From Astragalus membranaceus (taxonomy: Eukaryota > Streptophyta > Magnoliopsida > Fabales > Fabaceae): DNA of 64,000 bases. A program made the position numbers and the translations under genes. The stretch spans positions 227,094,659-227,158,658 of the forward strand of contig CM076846.1 of NCBI GenBank assembly GCA_039519185.1, read 5' to 3'. The notes beneath the pieces were generated by a model, which was given only the letters and a program-made list of their open reading frames with translations, was not told the origin of the DNA and ran no database searches. Of the stretch, positions 1 through 10,279 are shown piece by piece (the stretch's first letter is position 1; each line of letters starts with the position of its first letter).

Positions 1-3000
1 CTTAAGCAGAATCCCATTTTGTTTCCCACAGTGAATTTTGATTAACACTTCCTTCCCCAGAACTCTGGCTTCAACTTCGGGAAGTGTTTCATTGGGCCCA
101 TAAGATTCTTCAGTGTTCATTTCACCCAAGGCAGTGTCATTGTCAACACAGAGATGAGATCTTGTTATGGTGATCACTGATTCTACACCGTTTTTCTTGA
201 TGTCTTCTTCAAGCTCTTTTACACGTTCTTCAAGTTGTTTCACGTAATTGATAGCTTCTCTTAGTACATGGGCCTTGTCCATCTACACGTGCATTTGCTA
301 ACTTTTTCATTATTCACACGTAAGCTAGTACACATATTTATGAAATTTAAATTTTGGTATATTTACTTTCCTTTCTTAATTTGGATTTGGGATTTTAGAA
401 TTTTTATAACATGTCATTATTCACTAAGACGGTGGCATTTAGCTTTGGGCGATCGATCACATAAACACTTCCAAGGGGCTCACTAATCTTCTAAAAAATA
501 TTGAGCTTAATTATTGTTAAAGGATGCAATAAAAAAGGGGCCTTGACTTTGAAGATATTTTCTTGGAGAATTCTATGATAGCAATGAATTTTGTTGGGTA
601 TCGATACTCTGTAGGCTAAATTGATACAATATTTAAATTTATTTTAAAATACTTAAATATGAAAAAACAAGATATCATTGAGTGATTAATTGGATGTTAG
701 GTATCATACCTAACAAAACTCAATGGGTATCAGAGTGTTCACCTATTTTCTCTCTTGAGGTAAATCTGTGATCTATCATAGTTGTCTTGGGTCTAGAAGT
801 TTGTTTAGACCTAAAAGTTGAGCACTTTGATGACAATACAACTTTTCTGTATGCTGATCTAAAAGAATAAATCTACATAGAGAAGATTGAAGGATTTGAA
901 GTTCTAGGTGAACACTTGGTGTGTCAAATCTATATAGAAGGTCCAGTATGGTCTAAAGCAAGCACTGATGTGGTACAAGAAATTCAACTCTTTATGGATG
1001 AACATGACGCAAAGAAGACTCACACAGATCATTGTGTATTTATAAAGAAACATGTAAGCAATGACTTTGTTATACTTTTGTTTTATGTTGATGAAATGGT
1101 TGTTGTTTAGCTGATATGGATAAAATCATAGCTCTAAAGAGAGCATTAATCAAACCATTTACTATGAAATACTTGAGATTAATCTAAGAGGTTGTCCTTG
1201 ATATCTCTAATCTCTAAAATGATACATTCAGAAAATTCTGGAGAGATTCAACTTGGACAAGGCCAAACCAGTTAACATATTCTGCTTGCCAATCAATTCA
1301 ACTTGAGTAAGCAGCAAGCGAGAAAGACACATAAGAAAAGAGCAAAAGGTCACATATATCCCTTATTGCAGTCTACATCTACATGCAATGATAAATACAA
1401 GGGCTTACAATTTACATGTTTTTTTTGGTGTTGTGAGTTGATTCTTGTCTAACCCAAGAAACCAAAACCGAGCTATTGTGAAATGGATATTTAGATATCT
1501 ACATCGAACAACTAACAAAGTTATATGTTATTTTTTCATACTCTCCTTCCATACTCTATTTCTTTCCCATCTTAATAATTACACAGAGAGGAAAATTTAA
1601 TATGGTATTTTCCCAACACGATGTAATACAAATGAAAAGACAAAATAACTCCTCTATAAACATAATTTTTTAAATCTTAAGTTTAAAGCAATCTCAAGGT
1701 TATAATTCCTTTATTGATGTAAGACATGGAACTTCTCTCTTCTAACAAGAAGGATATAGCGATCATTCTTTTTTGGTCTGAGTGTAAGACTTTTATCAGA
1801 GTGATAACAATACAATACATCTTGTACACAAGTTGGCCAAATGTGTATTGTGTATTGAGGCCTAAAACAAATTCTAAAATAGAGCCTTTTAAAACTCATC
1901 TAAATAAATGAGGTTTTCTTTTTAAGAGATTTGAGGCCTACATTTTATAGAATAGAAGTCATGAGTGAAGCCTAATTTATAGAATAAAGGTCATGGATTT
2001 ACAAGATTAACATAATTTCTTTTTAAGAGATTTGAGGCCTATGCTTTAGTGTGAACTATCTATATTTCAGTCGATGTTTTTCAATGCTTCCATAGTGATG
2101 AAGAGATTATACAAGGTGAAAAGTCCTTGAAATACAAAACCTGATCTTAAAAGATTGTTATCATCCAAATTAATTATTATGCGTCAGCATATGGAAATTG
2201 AAACTTTTTAATAATTTAGGGTTTAGATGTTTTTGTCTTCACACTTGTGTTAAATAATATGTTAAATTTTTTCAGTTATCCGTAACAATAAAATTAAGTT
2301 GAAGGGGAAGTTACAATAAAATCATGTTAAAAAGGGCATGAATTGCATATGCAGTTCCTGAGCAAGAATGAGAGAGCTTATAATATCATCAAATTAGCTC
2401 GTGAATATTTTTTATTCTCAACTATATTATTGTTCTCTGATGATATATAGTGACAAGTGCAGAGAATGAACTCGTGTATCATGCAATGTCAGTGATGGTC
2501 TGTTGGACTGATAAATCTTTGGATTTTACTGCCAGTCTAAAGAACAACAAATCCCTAGGTATACATAAAATATCAAATAACTAAAATTTCAAAGCAAAAA
2601 TACATAGTTTAATTTGATTAATCGCAGATATAATTAACATGCGCGCGATCTGAGAAAAAGAGAGAGATGATGAGTACTAACCTTCTTCAAACCAGGTATA
2701 GTAGCTGAAAGTGCAATGAACTTTCTAGTGAGTTCTTGTCTCCTATTTCTCTCTGACATTATGTGATCTAATGTCTCAGAAGCACTTCTACTCTTCTTTG
2801 TCGATCCTTGGTTAGATCTCGATGAAGACAAAGGCAAAGAATCTCTAGGATGTTTTCCCAGTTGGGTTTGAGTTTGAGATACATCTTTCCAACAAGGTTC
2901 ATGCTGATTATCACTTGGTAACAACGCAGTAGATTTGTCAAAAGACAGTATATAGGTTGTTGGTGCAGATAATGAGGTTGTCTTTTCTGCAACATTATGT

Positions 3001-3515
3001 TGAGATTTAGAGTTGTTCTTGTTGTTCATCAGGCTTGTTGTCTGGCCAAGTAATGAATTAAAGGGAGGTGTAGGAATAGGGGAAGTGGATTGATCTTGTG
3101 GCTGCAGCAAGATATCTCTTAGGAACTCTTCATCAAAAGTGTTGGTGTGGCACAAGCATTCATTCACGTCATGATCCATTTCCTATGAATGACCCAATAA
3201 TATTTTGTTAAACAAGAATTAGTAATATATAGTAATTGTGGAGCTAGGAGATCATCATATATTAATGATTAAGATGTATGTATGTACATACATATGATCA
3301 TATAAAGAATAATTAATATACATCATGTATATGTAAATGTAACATGATAATATTTGTTTATTAATTACCTGGGAAGACCATTTTTGCCACGAGTCATCTT
3401 CCATTATTTGGATTAAAGGTGATATATGATACTGTAGTAGATTCTCTTGGAGCTGTGAGGGTGGGGACATATGAGTATTGAGCTTTCTGGTCGGAGAAGA
3501 AGACGCTTGTCTCAT
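1..3515 (-). CDS. bHLH transcription factor, subgroup IVa (partial, 3' end outside window)
   Basis: Three exons read on the minus strand: 3515-3369 (49 codons), 3182-2682 (167 codons) and 282 to beyond 1 (94 codons seen). Both junctions have GT donors and AG acceptors and are in phase. The bHLH domain spans the exon 2/3 boundary. Exon 2 ends with the basic region and helix 1 (HIMSERNRRQELTRKF then IPGLKK), and exon 3 starts with helix 2 (MDKAHVLREAINYVKQLEER), followed by the start of a C-terminal ACT-like region. The His-Glu-Arg pattern needed for E-box binding is present. The sequence is like the IVa group (Arabidopsis bHLH18/19/20/25 and NAI1; legume TSAR saponin regulators), so a nuclear activator of a defence or specialised-metabolism pathway is likely, but the exact orthologue cannot be told. 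I chose the start at 3515 because it is the first ATG of the exon 1 frame. The C-terminus lies outside the window. Intron 2 is about 2.4 kb and carries a copia relic. Confidence 0.88.
592..737 (+). repeat. Possible short LTR plus primer binding site
   Basis: A 124-bp block (592-715) starts TGTTGGGTATC and ends ATACCTAACA, so its ends are inverted TG...CA as in an LTR. Eight bases after it comes TGGGTATCAGAGTG, close to the usual copia primer binding site (initiator Met tRNA, TGGTATCAGAGC). It lies just upstream of the copia relic in the same orientation. No matching 3' LTR was found, so this could also be a TRIM-like remnant. Confidence 0.4.
820..1540 (+). pseudogene. Ty1/copia reverse transcriptase fossil in the bHLH intron
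   Basis: The stretch translates, with stops and frame changes, into copia polymerase order. First comes an RT core piece (LYADLKE, stop, IYIEKIEGFE, then LVCQIYIEGPVW). A degenerate active-site region follows, LLFYVDEMVVV at about 1078-1110, where YVDD has become YVDE. Then come pieces like the linker to RNase H (MDKIIALKRALIKPF; ERFNLDKAKPVN; VKWIFRYLHRTTNK near 1500). Comparison is to known TNT1/copia pol from general knowledge. No ORF is intact and the catalytic Asp pair is damaged, so this is dead. It sits inside intron 2 of the bHLH gene on the opposite strand. Confidence 0.75.
1541..2681. other. Rest of bHLH intron 2, no recognised gene
   Basis: AT-rich intron sequence. Short near-repeats occur (for example TTTTTAAGAGATTTGAGGCCTA near 1919 and 2021). 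The short ORFs here have no recognisable domain. The exon 2 donor GTTAGT lies at 2681-2676. Confidence 0.5.
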
Positions 3516-3890
3516 GACTTATAACTTAAATGGAAGAAATTGCTTTTAGTTAATCACCAACTGCATGGGCGGAAAAGGAACATATCCACCCAAAATCATT
3601 TTAAACCTAACTATGATCTCTCTCTCTCTCTCTCTCTCTCTGTATTCCAATCGTGTCATTTATTCTTTTTCAATTTTTATTCTACGTACCATTCTCCATT
3701 CCCTACACCACTCTCATACGTCTAGAGTGCTGCGGTTTTTTTTACAACTAATTAAATTTTACAACTAGTATCTTATTCGTGTTGAGTCGTGTACATAGTG
3801 TAGTGTGTACAATGAAAGCCACACATGTTATTTGTGTTGAGAGTAACATGTGTACATACACTCAGATTTTATAAAAATAGAAGACAACAA
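3516..3890 (-). promoter_or_regulatory. Upstream region of the bHLH gene
   Basis: The stretch upstream of the bHLH start codon contains a CT microsatellite (about 3616-3642; GA-rich on the coding strand), a common feature of plant core promoters and 5' leaders. I cannot fix a TATA box or start site. The region ends where the CACTA-like terminus begins at 3891. Confidence 0.35.
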
Positions 3891-4287
3891 CACTACAATA
3901 AAGGATACAACGCCGGTTAAATTGGAACCGGCTAATGAGCGGTGTTGTTTCCACAAATATAGTATAAGTTAGACTTTTAACGCCAATTCTTTCAACAACC
4001 GTCGTAAAATTATCATTTTTAATGCTTAAAAAACTCACAATAATATAGTTTGTATATCAGTTATTTGGGAAAAACAGGTGCTAGAACATTTTTTATAAAT
4101 AATATGTTTTTAAGGAATTCTCATAGTATACATTACAAGAAATAAAAAAGCAGAACCGGATATTAAGAAAAAAAGTTTATTATAAGGAATTCTCATCATA
4201 TACATTATGTCGGTTTACAATATAAAAGTACCAATACATAATTACAATGAGAAAAACACATATCAACCCAGGTGGACCGTGTGTTCC

Positions 4288-4455
4288 TTCAAAATAAGAA
4301 CTAAGCGTTTATCATTCTGATCGAACAATATCGGAAGGATAACATCTTTAATAGAAGGAAAACACGAGTACAGATATGTTTTTCGTGCTTATTTTTCCTT
4401 CTCTCAAAGATGATCTACTTCTGATATTATGACAACGTTTAGTTCTGATTTTGAA
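4288..4455. repeat. Imperfect inverted repeat, hairpin-like
   Basis: The arm starting TTCAAAATAAGAACTAAGCG at 4288 is matched in reverse complement by the arm ending at 4455 (TTTAGTTCTGATTTTGAA). Pairing continues with bulges through ACATCTTT and AGAAGGAAAA toward a short loop near 4380. The stem is about 70 bp. It may be subterminal transposon structure or a small-RNA-producing hairpin. Confidence 0.55.
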
Positions 4456-4587
4456 ACATTACACAGTCAATTTAGATTAGTGTGACAATGTTAAAGTATC
4501 CACTACAGAATTACAATTGAAAGGTTACCGCTCCTTCAGGCAATGCTACAGCTCCTTCAAGCAAGGTTCACTAGTGCAAAAAAGGGA

Positions 4588-5030
4588 TTTAAAGTCAGGC
4601 GAAAAGGGGATTTAAAGTCAGGCGTCTGCTTTACTTTTATTAAGTCGACTTTGTATGTCAGGAGTTTTAAAGTCAAGCGATAGCCTGACTTCGTAAGTCT
4701 GATTTAAAGTCAAGCATTTATTTCGCCTGACTTCGTAAGTCAGTTTTAAAGTCAAGTATTTATTTCGCCTAACTTCGTAAGTCTGATTTAAAGTCAAACA
4801 TTTATTATAGCCAGACTTCATAAGTATGATTTAAAGTCAAGCATTTATTATAGTCTGACTTCGTAAGTATGATTTAAAGTCAATCATTTATTATGGTTTG
4901 ACTTCGTAAGTCTGTTTTAAAGTCAAGCATCTATGGCCTGACTTCGTAAGTCTGTTTTAAAGTCAAGCCTGAGCCTGACTTTAAATCTATACTTAAGTCA
5001 GGCATTATTGCGCCTGACTTTAAAAGTTTT
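4588..5030. repeat. Subterminal repeat array of the Pack-CACTA
   Basis: About ten units of roughly 35-45 bp each contain TTTAAAGTCAAGCATTTAT and GCCTGACTTCGTAAGTC in alternating orientation. In this superfamily such arrays are binding sites for the TNP1/TNPA-type protein. The opposite end carries fewer, related copies (10625-10910). Confidence 0.75.
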
Positions 5031-5442
5031 TTTTTTCAAATTTTGGTTTAGTCTCCCTACATATACACCCAAAACACACACCCAAAAACTATATGCATTA
5101 AATTCATAAGCAAGTTCAGAAGAACCCAATAATTGCATTACATAATAATATTGAGCCAATGCCACAAAAATACACAATATTTTGAACAAAGTAGCAATCT
5201 AACATTATTACTTCAAATTAGTTACATTATTCTTAACAGTACTTGAAATCAAACATTAAGGGAAATAACCAACAACAAACCTGGCATAGATCCAACAAAC
5301 AAGGCCTTAAAACAAGAGTACAAACAAAATCTAAAGAAACAACTTGGGCAAATGAAAAGCCACAAGGCACAAGTAGTATTGCAAACAAATGAAAAGGCAC
5401 AAGAGTGATTGTGATGATGAGATTCAAAGGTTGGTTTGTCCA

Positions 5443-5592
5443 GGGTTTCCAGAGAATGGTTGTCTCTACAATCATGGAAGTGACAACATATGGATCCATG
5501 TTAGATGCTGGCCTCCTATCCTCAAAATATCCTTTCCCTGCTTTCTCAATATCTCTTCCTTCCCTAACAGAAGCACCACGGTTGGCAACACC
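5443..5592 (-). pseudogene. Captured last exon of cytosolic glutamine synthetase
   Basis: The minus strand reads from an AG acceptor into GVANRGASVREG, GKGYFEDRRPASNMDPYVV and TSMIVETTILWKP. This is the C-terminal end of cytosolic glutamine synthetase (ATP-dependent ammonia assimilation into glutamine). It includes the RPASNMDPY segment of the active-site wall. About 49 residues of a roughly 356-residue enzyme are present. The normal stop after WKP is replaced by a Trp codon, so the frame runs on into unrelated sequence. It is inside the CACTA element and next to transketolase exons, so this is a transduplicated fragment that cannot make an enzyme. Confidence 0.88.
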
Positions 5593-5714
5593 CTGCATCC
5601 ACAAACAATAACCCTGGCATCCACAAACAATGATACAAACTAAGGAACACAAATAAAGTAGTACGTAATATTTATTGACATATGATTCAATATAAAGTTT
5701 GACAATTTACTCAC

Positions 5715-6605
5715 AGGAAGAGCTTTTTCCCAACCAGCAGGTAATTCACCAGTAATTATAGACTTTAGCTCTGCAGCTTCCCCTGCGTATTTCTTCTCAT
5801 ATTCAGCAAACTTAGAATTCCATTCAGCTTCAAGTGCGGCGCCCTCATGGGTATGGAGACTAACAGTAAAAGGAAATAAAGATATAACTAACTTTGCATT
5901 CATACTTTTTTAACATCTTCTGGCACATGGAAAGGCTCGAATGGCCATCCAAGATTCTTCCTTGTAGCGTCAACTTCTTTAACACCCAATGCGGCTCCAT
6001 GAACACTGTATGAATTAGCCTTATTTGGAGAACCAAATCCAATGGTAGTGGTTACCTGTGAAATAACAACCGAAATTAATGAAATACAATATGATCAATA
6101 TCAAAGGCGAATAAAACCATAGGAGCACTTCAATTACTTCTATTTTGTCAAATCATTATTAGTGTCTATGTGCTCCTGTCTGTGTTGTGTCAAGTATCCA
6201 TATCGGTGCTTCATAAACAGAATTAGAGAAGAAGCAAAAAAGGGTCATCATCATAGTGAGACACACTATTATTATTATTATTATTATTATTATGTTATGA
6301 GAACTACCTGTGGTGAGAACTTCCTATTATATTATTTTTTTTTGGTGAGAATTTCCTATTATATTATTCAAAAGACAGTAAATTCAGCTAAATCAGTGAA
6401 AGTAGAATAGATCCCATACATTGAGTAAGAGCTAGAAATCAGCAATACAGACAGAAACACCGATAATAATATGAAACATCTTCAATGTGAATTGTTAGTG
6501 CTACATAGAGTAAGAAAAATTTAGAAGAGTGAGCATACCTTGACACTATCATAGCCGGCAAGGTGAAGGAGAGCATATTGAAGCATACATCCATAAGCAT
6601 AAAGA
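5715..6605 (-). pseudogene. Captured transketolase exons
   Basis: Three exon-like blocks read in gene order on the minus strand. The block at about 6605-6539 gives YGCMLQYALLHLAGYDSVK, from the N-terminal thiamine-diphosphate domain. The block 6055-5906 gives VTTTIGFGSPNKANSYSVHG, then KNLGWPFEPFHVPEDVKK. The block 5859-5715 gives HTHEGAALEAEWNSKFAEYE and LKSIITGELPAGWEKALP. Splice-like borders are kept (CAG acceptor before GTAACC at 6055; donors GTATGC at 6538, GTATG at 5905, GTGAGT at 5714). Transketolase is the ThDP enzyme of the Calvin and pentose phosphate pathways, about 740 residues in plants. Here only about 120 residues remain and the segment between the first two blocks is missing. 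It is therefore a fragment captured with its introns. Confidence 0.87.
6269..6294. repeat. ATT microsatellite
   Basis: About nine ATT units inside the Pack-CACTA, between captured transketolase blocks. Confidence 0.8.
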
Positions 6606-7611
6606 CATGCTTTGTGTGTTGCAAGGTAAGCAGGTGTGATCAGTGTAGCAATCCTTTTAGAAAAATACTACCAAAACACTCTTTAAAACTCTATTTTCAA
6701 CACTAACTCTATTATTTGGTGAAATCCCATGCTGGCTTCATTAAAGGATACATGGCCCAAGTTTAGAAGGACTCACATGATATTTGACACAATAATAGAA
6801 AGTGTTGAAAAGAGAGTGTCAAAGAGTGTCTCGCTAGCGTATGTCAACTTTTTCTGCTTGTCTAGGTGTAATGCAGAAATATGATTTTAGAAAAGGAGAA
6901 AGAATAGAAGAGAAACAAATCAGAGTTTGGAAAAATTACATAAACAGACAGAAAACCCCTTTATAAAGACATTCCTGCATATTTTAATAGAAAAATCTGT
7001 AAGCTTCATTTATCATCAACAAGACTTCAAGTTCTACATAATTCTCCTTAAAAAGACAGAAAACCCCTTTATAAAGTACATGGCGTCCTTTATAGATAGA
7101 GTGAATGTATAATATAATTACCCCATTGGAAGGACTCTTTCCCAGTGTTTTTCACCTGATCAAGAAACAAGCAAAAGACAACAATTAACAACAACAAAAC
7201 CACAGAACATATAATTTGGCAGATTAGAGAGGGGTTATATACTATGTAGCACGTCTTCAGGTTGAAGACGTGAGTCACAGACACTTCAATTACGTGTATT
7301 TTTCATAGGTTATATATACTTATGAACTTACCATGGCTTCAATGGATTTATTGCTGGTCTCTCCTGCATGTGCAAAACAAAAAGAAAACCAAATGTTACT
7401 ATTTTTCCTCAACAGCAGAGCTCTAAGAACACTCATTTTCAAGATCCATATTTAATTTAATTTGAAAACTAGAATGATTTCAAGATCTGTAAATGGAGGG
7501 ATGTACCTACATCAACATTATGGATTAATTTTCCACCCTATCAGTACCTACATTCTCAGTACCTACATTACATCATGGACAGTTAATAACTATGGATTAA
7601 TTCTCCACCCT

Positions 7612-7654
<43 letters not shown>

Positions 7655-7913
7655 ACTATATGGATTAGTTTTCCAAAATGAAAAATTGAATCATTATCAT
7701 TATTAATTTACATTAAAGAATAGTAGTGTACAAAAACAAATTGACAAACACACGACAGACAGACATAAAAGAAAAACATCATTTGGTTTAATTCAAATAT
7801 CTAAGTGATCTAACTAATTAACAAAATCTATATATCTGCATTTGGTTTAATTCACATGTACCAGCATGTGTCAAATGATTAGAATGAGTAAGAGGGAGAG
7901 TTAGTAGGATTAC
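6606..7913. other. Pack-CACTA interior, no assigned exons
   Basis: This holds several splice-like borders on the minus strand, such as TGCAG then a 32-nt block then GTAAG around 7363-7332. I recognise no protein in it. An ATC/CAT microsatellite (about 7613-7653) is included. It may hold further short captured exons or intron sequence. Confidence 0.4.
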
Positions 7914-7987
7914 ATAGAGGAGCCAGATCTTGAGAAATCTGACGTCGTCTCGGTAGCGGTCACTGTCCTTGAATTTTTTGATGCAAT
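7914..7987 (-). pseudogene. Captured BUB1/Mad3 (TPR-domain) exon
   Basis: From an acceptor TTACTCAG the minus strand reads DCIKKFKDSDRYRDDVRFLK then IWLLY, followed by a GTAATC donor. The RYRDDVRFLKIW pattern is the start of the Mad3/BUB1 homology region I, the TPR-like domain of spindle-checkpoint kinases and BUBR1/Mad3 proteins that binds the kinetochore. It is a single exon of about 25 residues and cannot function alone. BUB1 and BUBR1/MAD3 cannot be told apart from this piece. Confidence 0.68.
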
Positions 7988-8442
7988 CTGAGTAACTTAC
8001 TGAAATTGGGACCAGAACCGTTGGAATTCTCTAGGGTTTTTCCTGATTGACCTGTATTCACAATAATGCCGAAAATTCATGAGATTGTGAAACTTTGTGT
8101 GAGTGTGTGAGGGGTGAGAGAGATAGTAGTACAGGTTAGAATTGAGAAGATTTACATGAGAGTTTGGTTCATGGAGAATGCATGTGATCTAAAAGAAATA
8201 AAGTGAAATTGGTATTTGTTAAATTCAAACATACCCCCCTTCATTATCACCTGGGTAACTTGTATTAGGCCCTGAAGAACAGGTACTAAAATTTACATAC
8301 GAACATCCTAACAAGTGGAAACAGAAATTAGGAAGGAAGATTATTATACATTTCCAGTTTTATTGCTCTCTAGTTTAATAGAAGTAGGCAAAAGTAATAG
8401 AACAATATTGCATGATGGGGCATTAGGCAGACATGTACTCAC

Positions 8443-8506
8443 CGTTATTCTCTTTGTATTGATCTTCCTCATTTTGTCTTCGAGCTTGCTGTCCAAGTCT
8501 ATACTT
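8443..8506 (-). pseudogene. Captured MYB-CC (GARP) transcription factor exon
   Basis: After a TTGCAG acceptor the minus strand reads KYRLGQQARRQNEEDQYKEN and ends at a GTGAGT donor. HLQ|KYRLGQQ at an exon border is characteristic of the MYB-CC/PHL family (phosphate-starvation and phloem regulators), where KYRL closes the third helix of the GARP DNA-binding domain. Only 21 codons are present, with no coiled-coil exon, so it is a captured fragment. Confidence 0.7.
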
Positions 8507-8987
8507 CTGCAAGTTAATAGAAATGCCATATTATGCCTCCAAATGACAATGAACTGAAGGTGTGGCTCTATCATTATAGTCGTTGCATATATATGTCTCA
8601 AATCAAAAACTTTCTGGAGTATGTCTTCTAGTTGTATTAGCAATTAGCAATTTTTGAGATTAAAGTGATTAAGGAAAGAGACCTCTAAGGACCAAATTAG
8701 CTAAAGAAAGATACATTATTAAAGTATGGGGAGGATGTTTTTGTAATTTTGATACCCTAAGAAATAAAGAAACAGAAGAGGCGGCAGGCACATGATGAGT
8801 GTGTATGATCCTATTATTAGAATCCAACCTGAACTTACAGATCCAGCAAAACACATATTATTAGAATCCAACCCACCACCCATATACATTCCCTGCAATT
8901 TTGTTGCCTCGGATATTAGCGAGGAAAACGAAGGACAATAACGACAACATATAATGATCCAAAAGAGAAACTACACAAGTAATATAC

Positions 8988-9575
8988 ATGTTGTCTTGCT
9001 TGTTCAAGCTCTTGCTCCAACTGCATCAACTTCAAATGACTTGATTCTAACTGCTGCACGTAAGCCTGTAAGGCAAATGTCCGAAACGACTTGAACATCA
9101 GTATATCGAAACACTAATTACACGTCCAACATATCTATCAATGTATGAACATTCATACCTTTTTCCGCAGACGGCTCTTACGTGCAGCCTCTCGATTTTG
9201 TGCAAGGCGCCTTTGTATCTGCATTCAAGGTACAGTTCAAATTAACAAAAATACTAACAAGAAACGACCATTTTTCTTACCTTATCATTAGATTTATTAG
9301 CTTCTTGGTCATACTTGTTAGATGTTCCTAGTATACCTTGAGAAGCATCCTCTGACTAGGCATTAAACATCATGAATTGAAACTGTTAAGTAAACAGAAT
9401 AGATGCACTTAAATTTTGTAAACTTTTACCTGACTATCAAACTTCAAATCTGCCTCATCAATTAAGGGCAAAGATGCACTTAAATTTCCATTACTTTTGA
9501 AGGTTTCCCCCCACATACTAATCTTGTGAATAGGATCATACACACTCATCCTTCTAGAAGAAATAAACTGACTAC
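8988..9575 (-). pseudogene. Captured TGA1/TGA4-type bZIP transcription factor exons
   Basis: Four consecutive exon-like blocks read on the minus strand. The block at about 9575-9430 gives FISSRRMSVYDPIHKISMWG and SASLPLIDEADLKFDSQ. The block 9355-9281 gives SEDASQGILGTSNKYDQEAN. The block 9218-9159 gives IQRRLAQNREAARKSRLRKK, the bZIP basic region. The block 9065-8988 gives AYVQQLESSHLKLMQLEQEL, the start of the leucine zipper. Borders are canonical (for example CAG/GTAAAAG, GATAAG/GTAAG, TGCAG/ATACAA, TACAG/GCTTAC). TGA1/4 factors bind as-1 elements and take part in salicylate and nitrate signalling. The large C-terminal DOG1 domain that follows the zipper is absent, so this is the 5' part of the gene caught inside the CACTA element. 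Confidence 0.9.
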
Positions 9576-9817
9576 ACAACAGCTATGTTTGGGTTGATAA
9601 AAATAGCTGAAATGTACAAAAATGGAAAGGAATGACTCTACAAAGGAATGATTCTACGTTTGGTTATTTGAATGGTTTAAAATGGGATGAAATTGAATGA
9701 AACTAGATGAAATTTCTCCCAATACTCCTGTAATTTTAACCATCCATGACATTATACTGGCTGTTCCATCCCAAAAAAAAATATAAACAATGGAATCATA
9801 TCTTTATTTATTCCACT

Positions 9818-10042
9818 CTATTTCATTCCATTTTCCTCTCCATTCTCCTGAGACTGAGAATCAGAAATTTCCACTTCGACCGAACAAACAGAGCCATGCA
9901 CCGGCACCTGAAAAGAAGCGTAATTTCCAGCAGCTGCGAAAGCAACCTCAACAGCAGCCTTCATCTCAGGAGTGGTAGTGAAGTACTCGGATGACATAAT
10001 CTTATTCAACTTTTCCCTCAAATCAGCATCTACAAAAACCAC
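9818..10042 (-). pseudogene. Unidentified captured coding-like fragment
   Basis: A 74-codon minus-strand frame (ADLREKLNKIMSSEYFTTTP, EMKAAVEVAFAAAGNYA) has protein-like composition, with an amphipathic helix pattern and no low complexity. It lies between the TGA fragment and the CACTA end, on the same strand as the other captured pieces. I do not recognise the family and assign no function. Confidence 0.4.
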
Positions 10043-10143
10043 AAACTAAAAAAAACTCAAAATCACTCAACATAACGCAATAAAGACGCAAAAATTAAAA
10101 TTAAAGCAAGATAAAATATCCAAAAAACAAAACCCTACATCGG

Positions 10144-10279
10144 TGTCCAAATCCTTCTCTCCAAGCAGATCGGTAGCGCGTTCTTATGCGAGAAGCTAGA
10201 ATCAGCAGGTCGCGAGATCAACAAACCACGCAAAGCGGAGATCGAGTCCAAATCCTTCTCTCCAAGCAGATCGGTAGCA
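10144..10279. repeat. 34-bp direct duplication
   Basis: GTCCAAATCCTTCTCTCCAA and the following bases up to GATCGGTAGC occur at 10144-10177 and again at 10246-10279. The minus-strand frame across it (DLDSISALRGLLISRPA) is unidentified and may be another captured piece. Confidence 0.7.

Noticed and set aside
3619..3642. CT repeat as a CRISPR-like or regulatory array
   Set aside because: It is a simple microsatellite. No spaced repeats of CRISPR type occur anywhere in this plant sequence.
5233..5652. 139-codon ORF as a new gene
   Set aside because: Its middle is the glutamine synthetase fragment. The ends are unrelated frame extension into transposon sequence.
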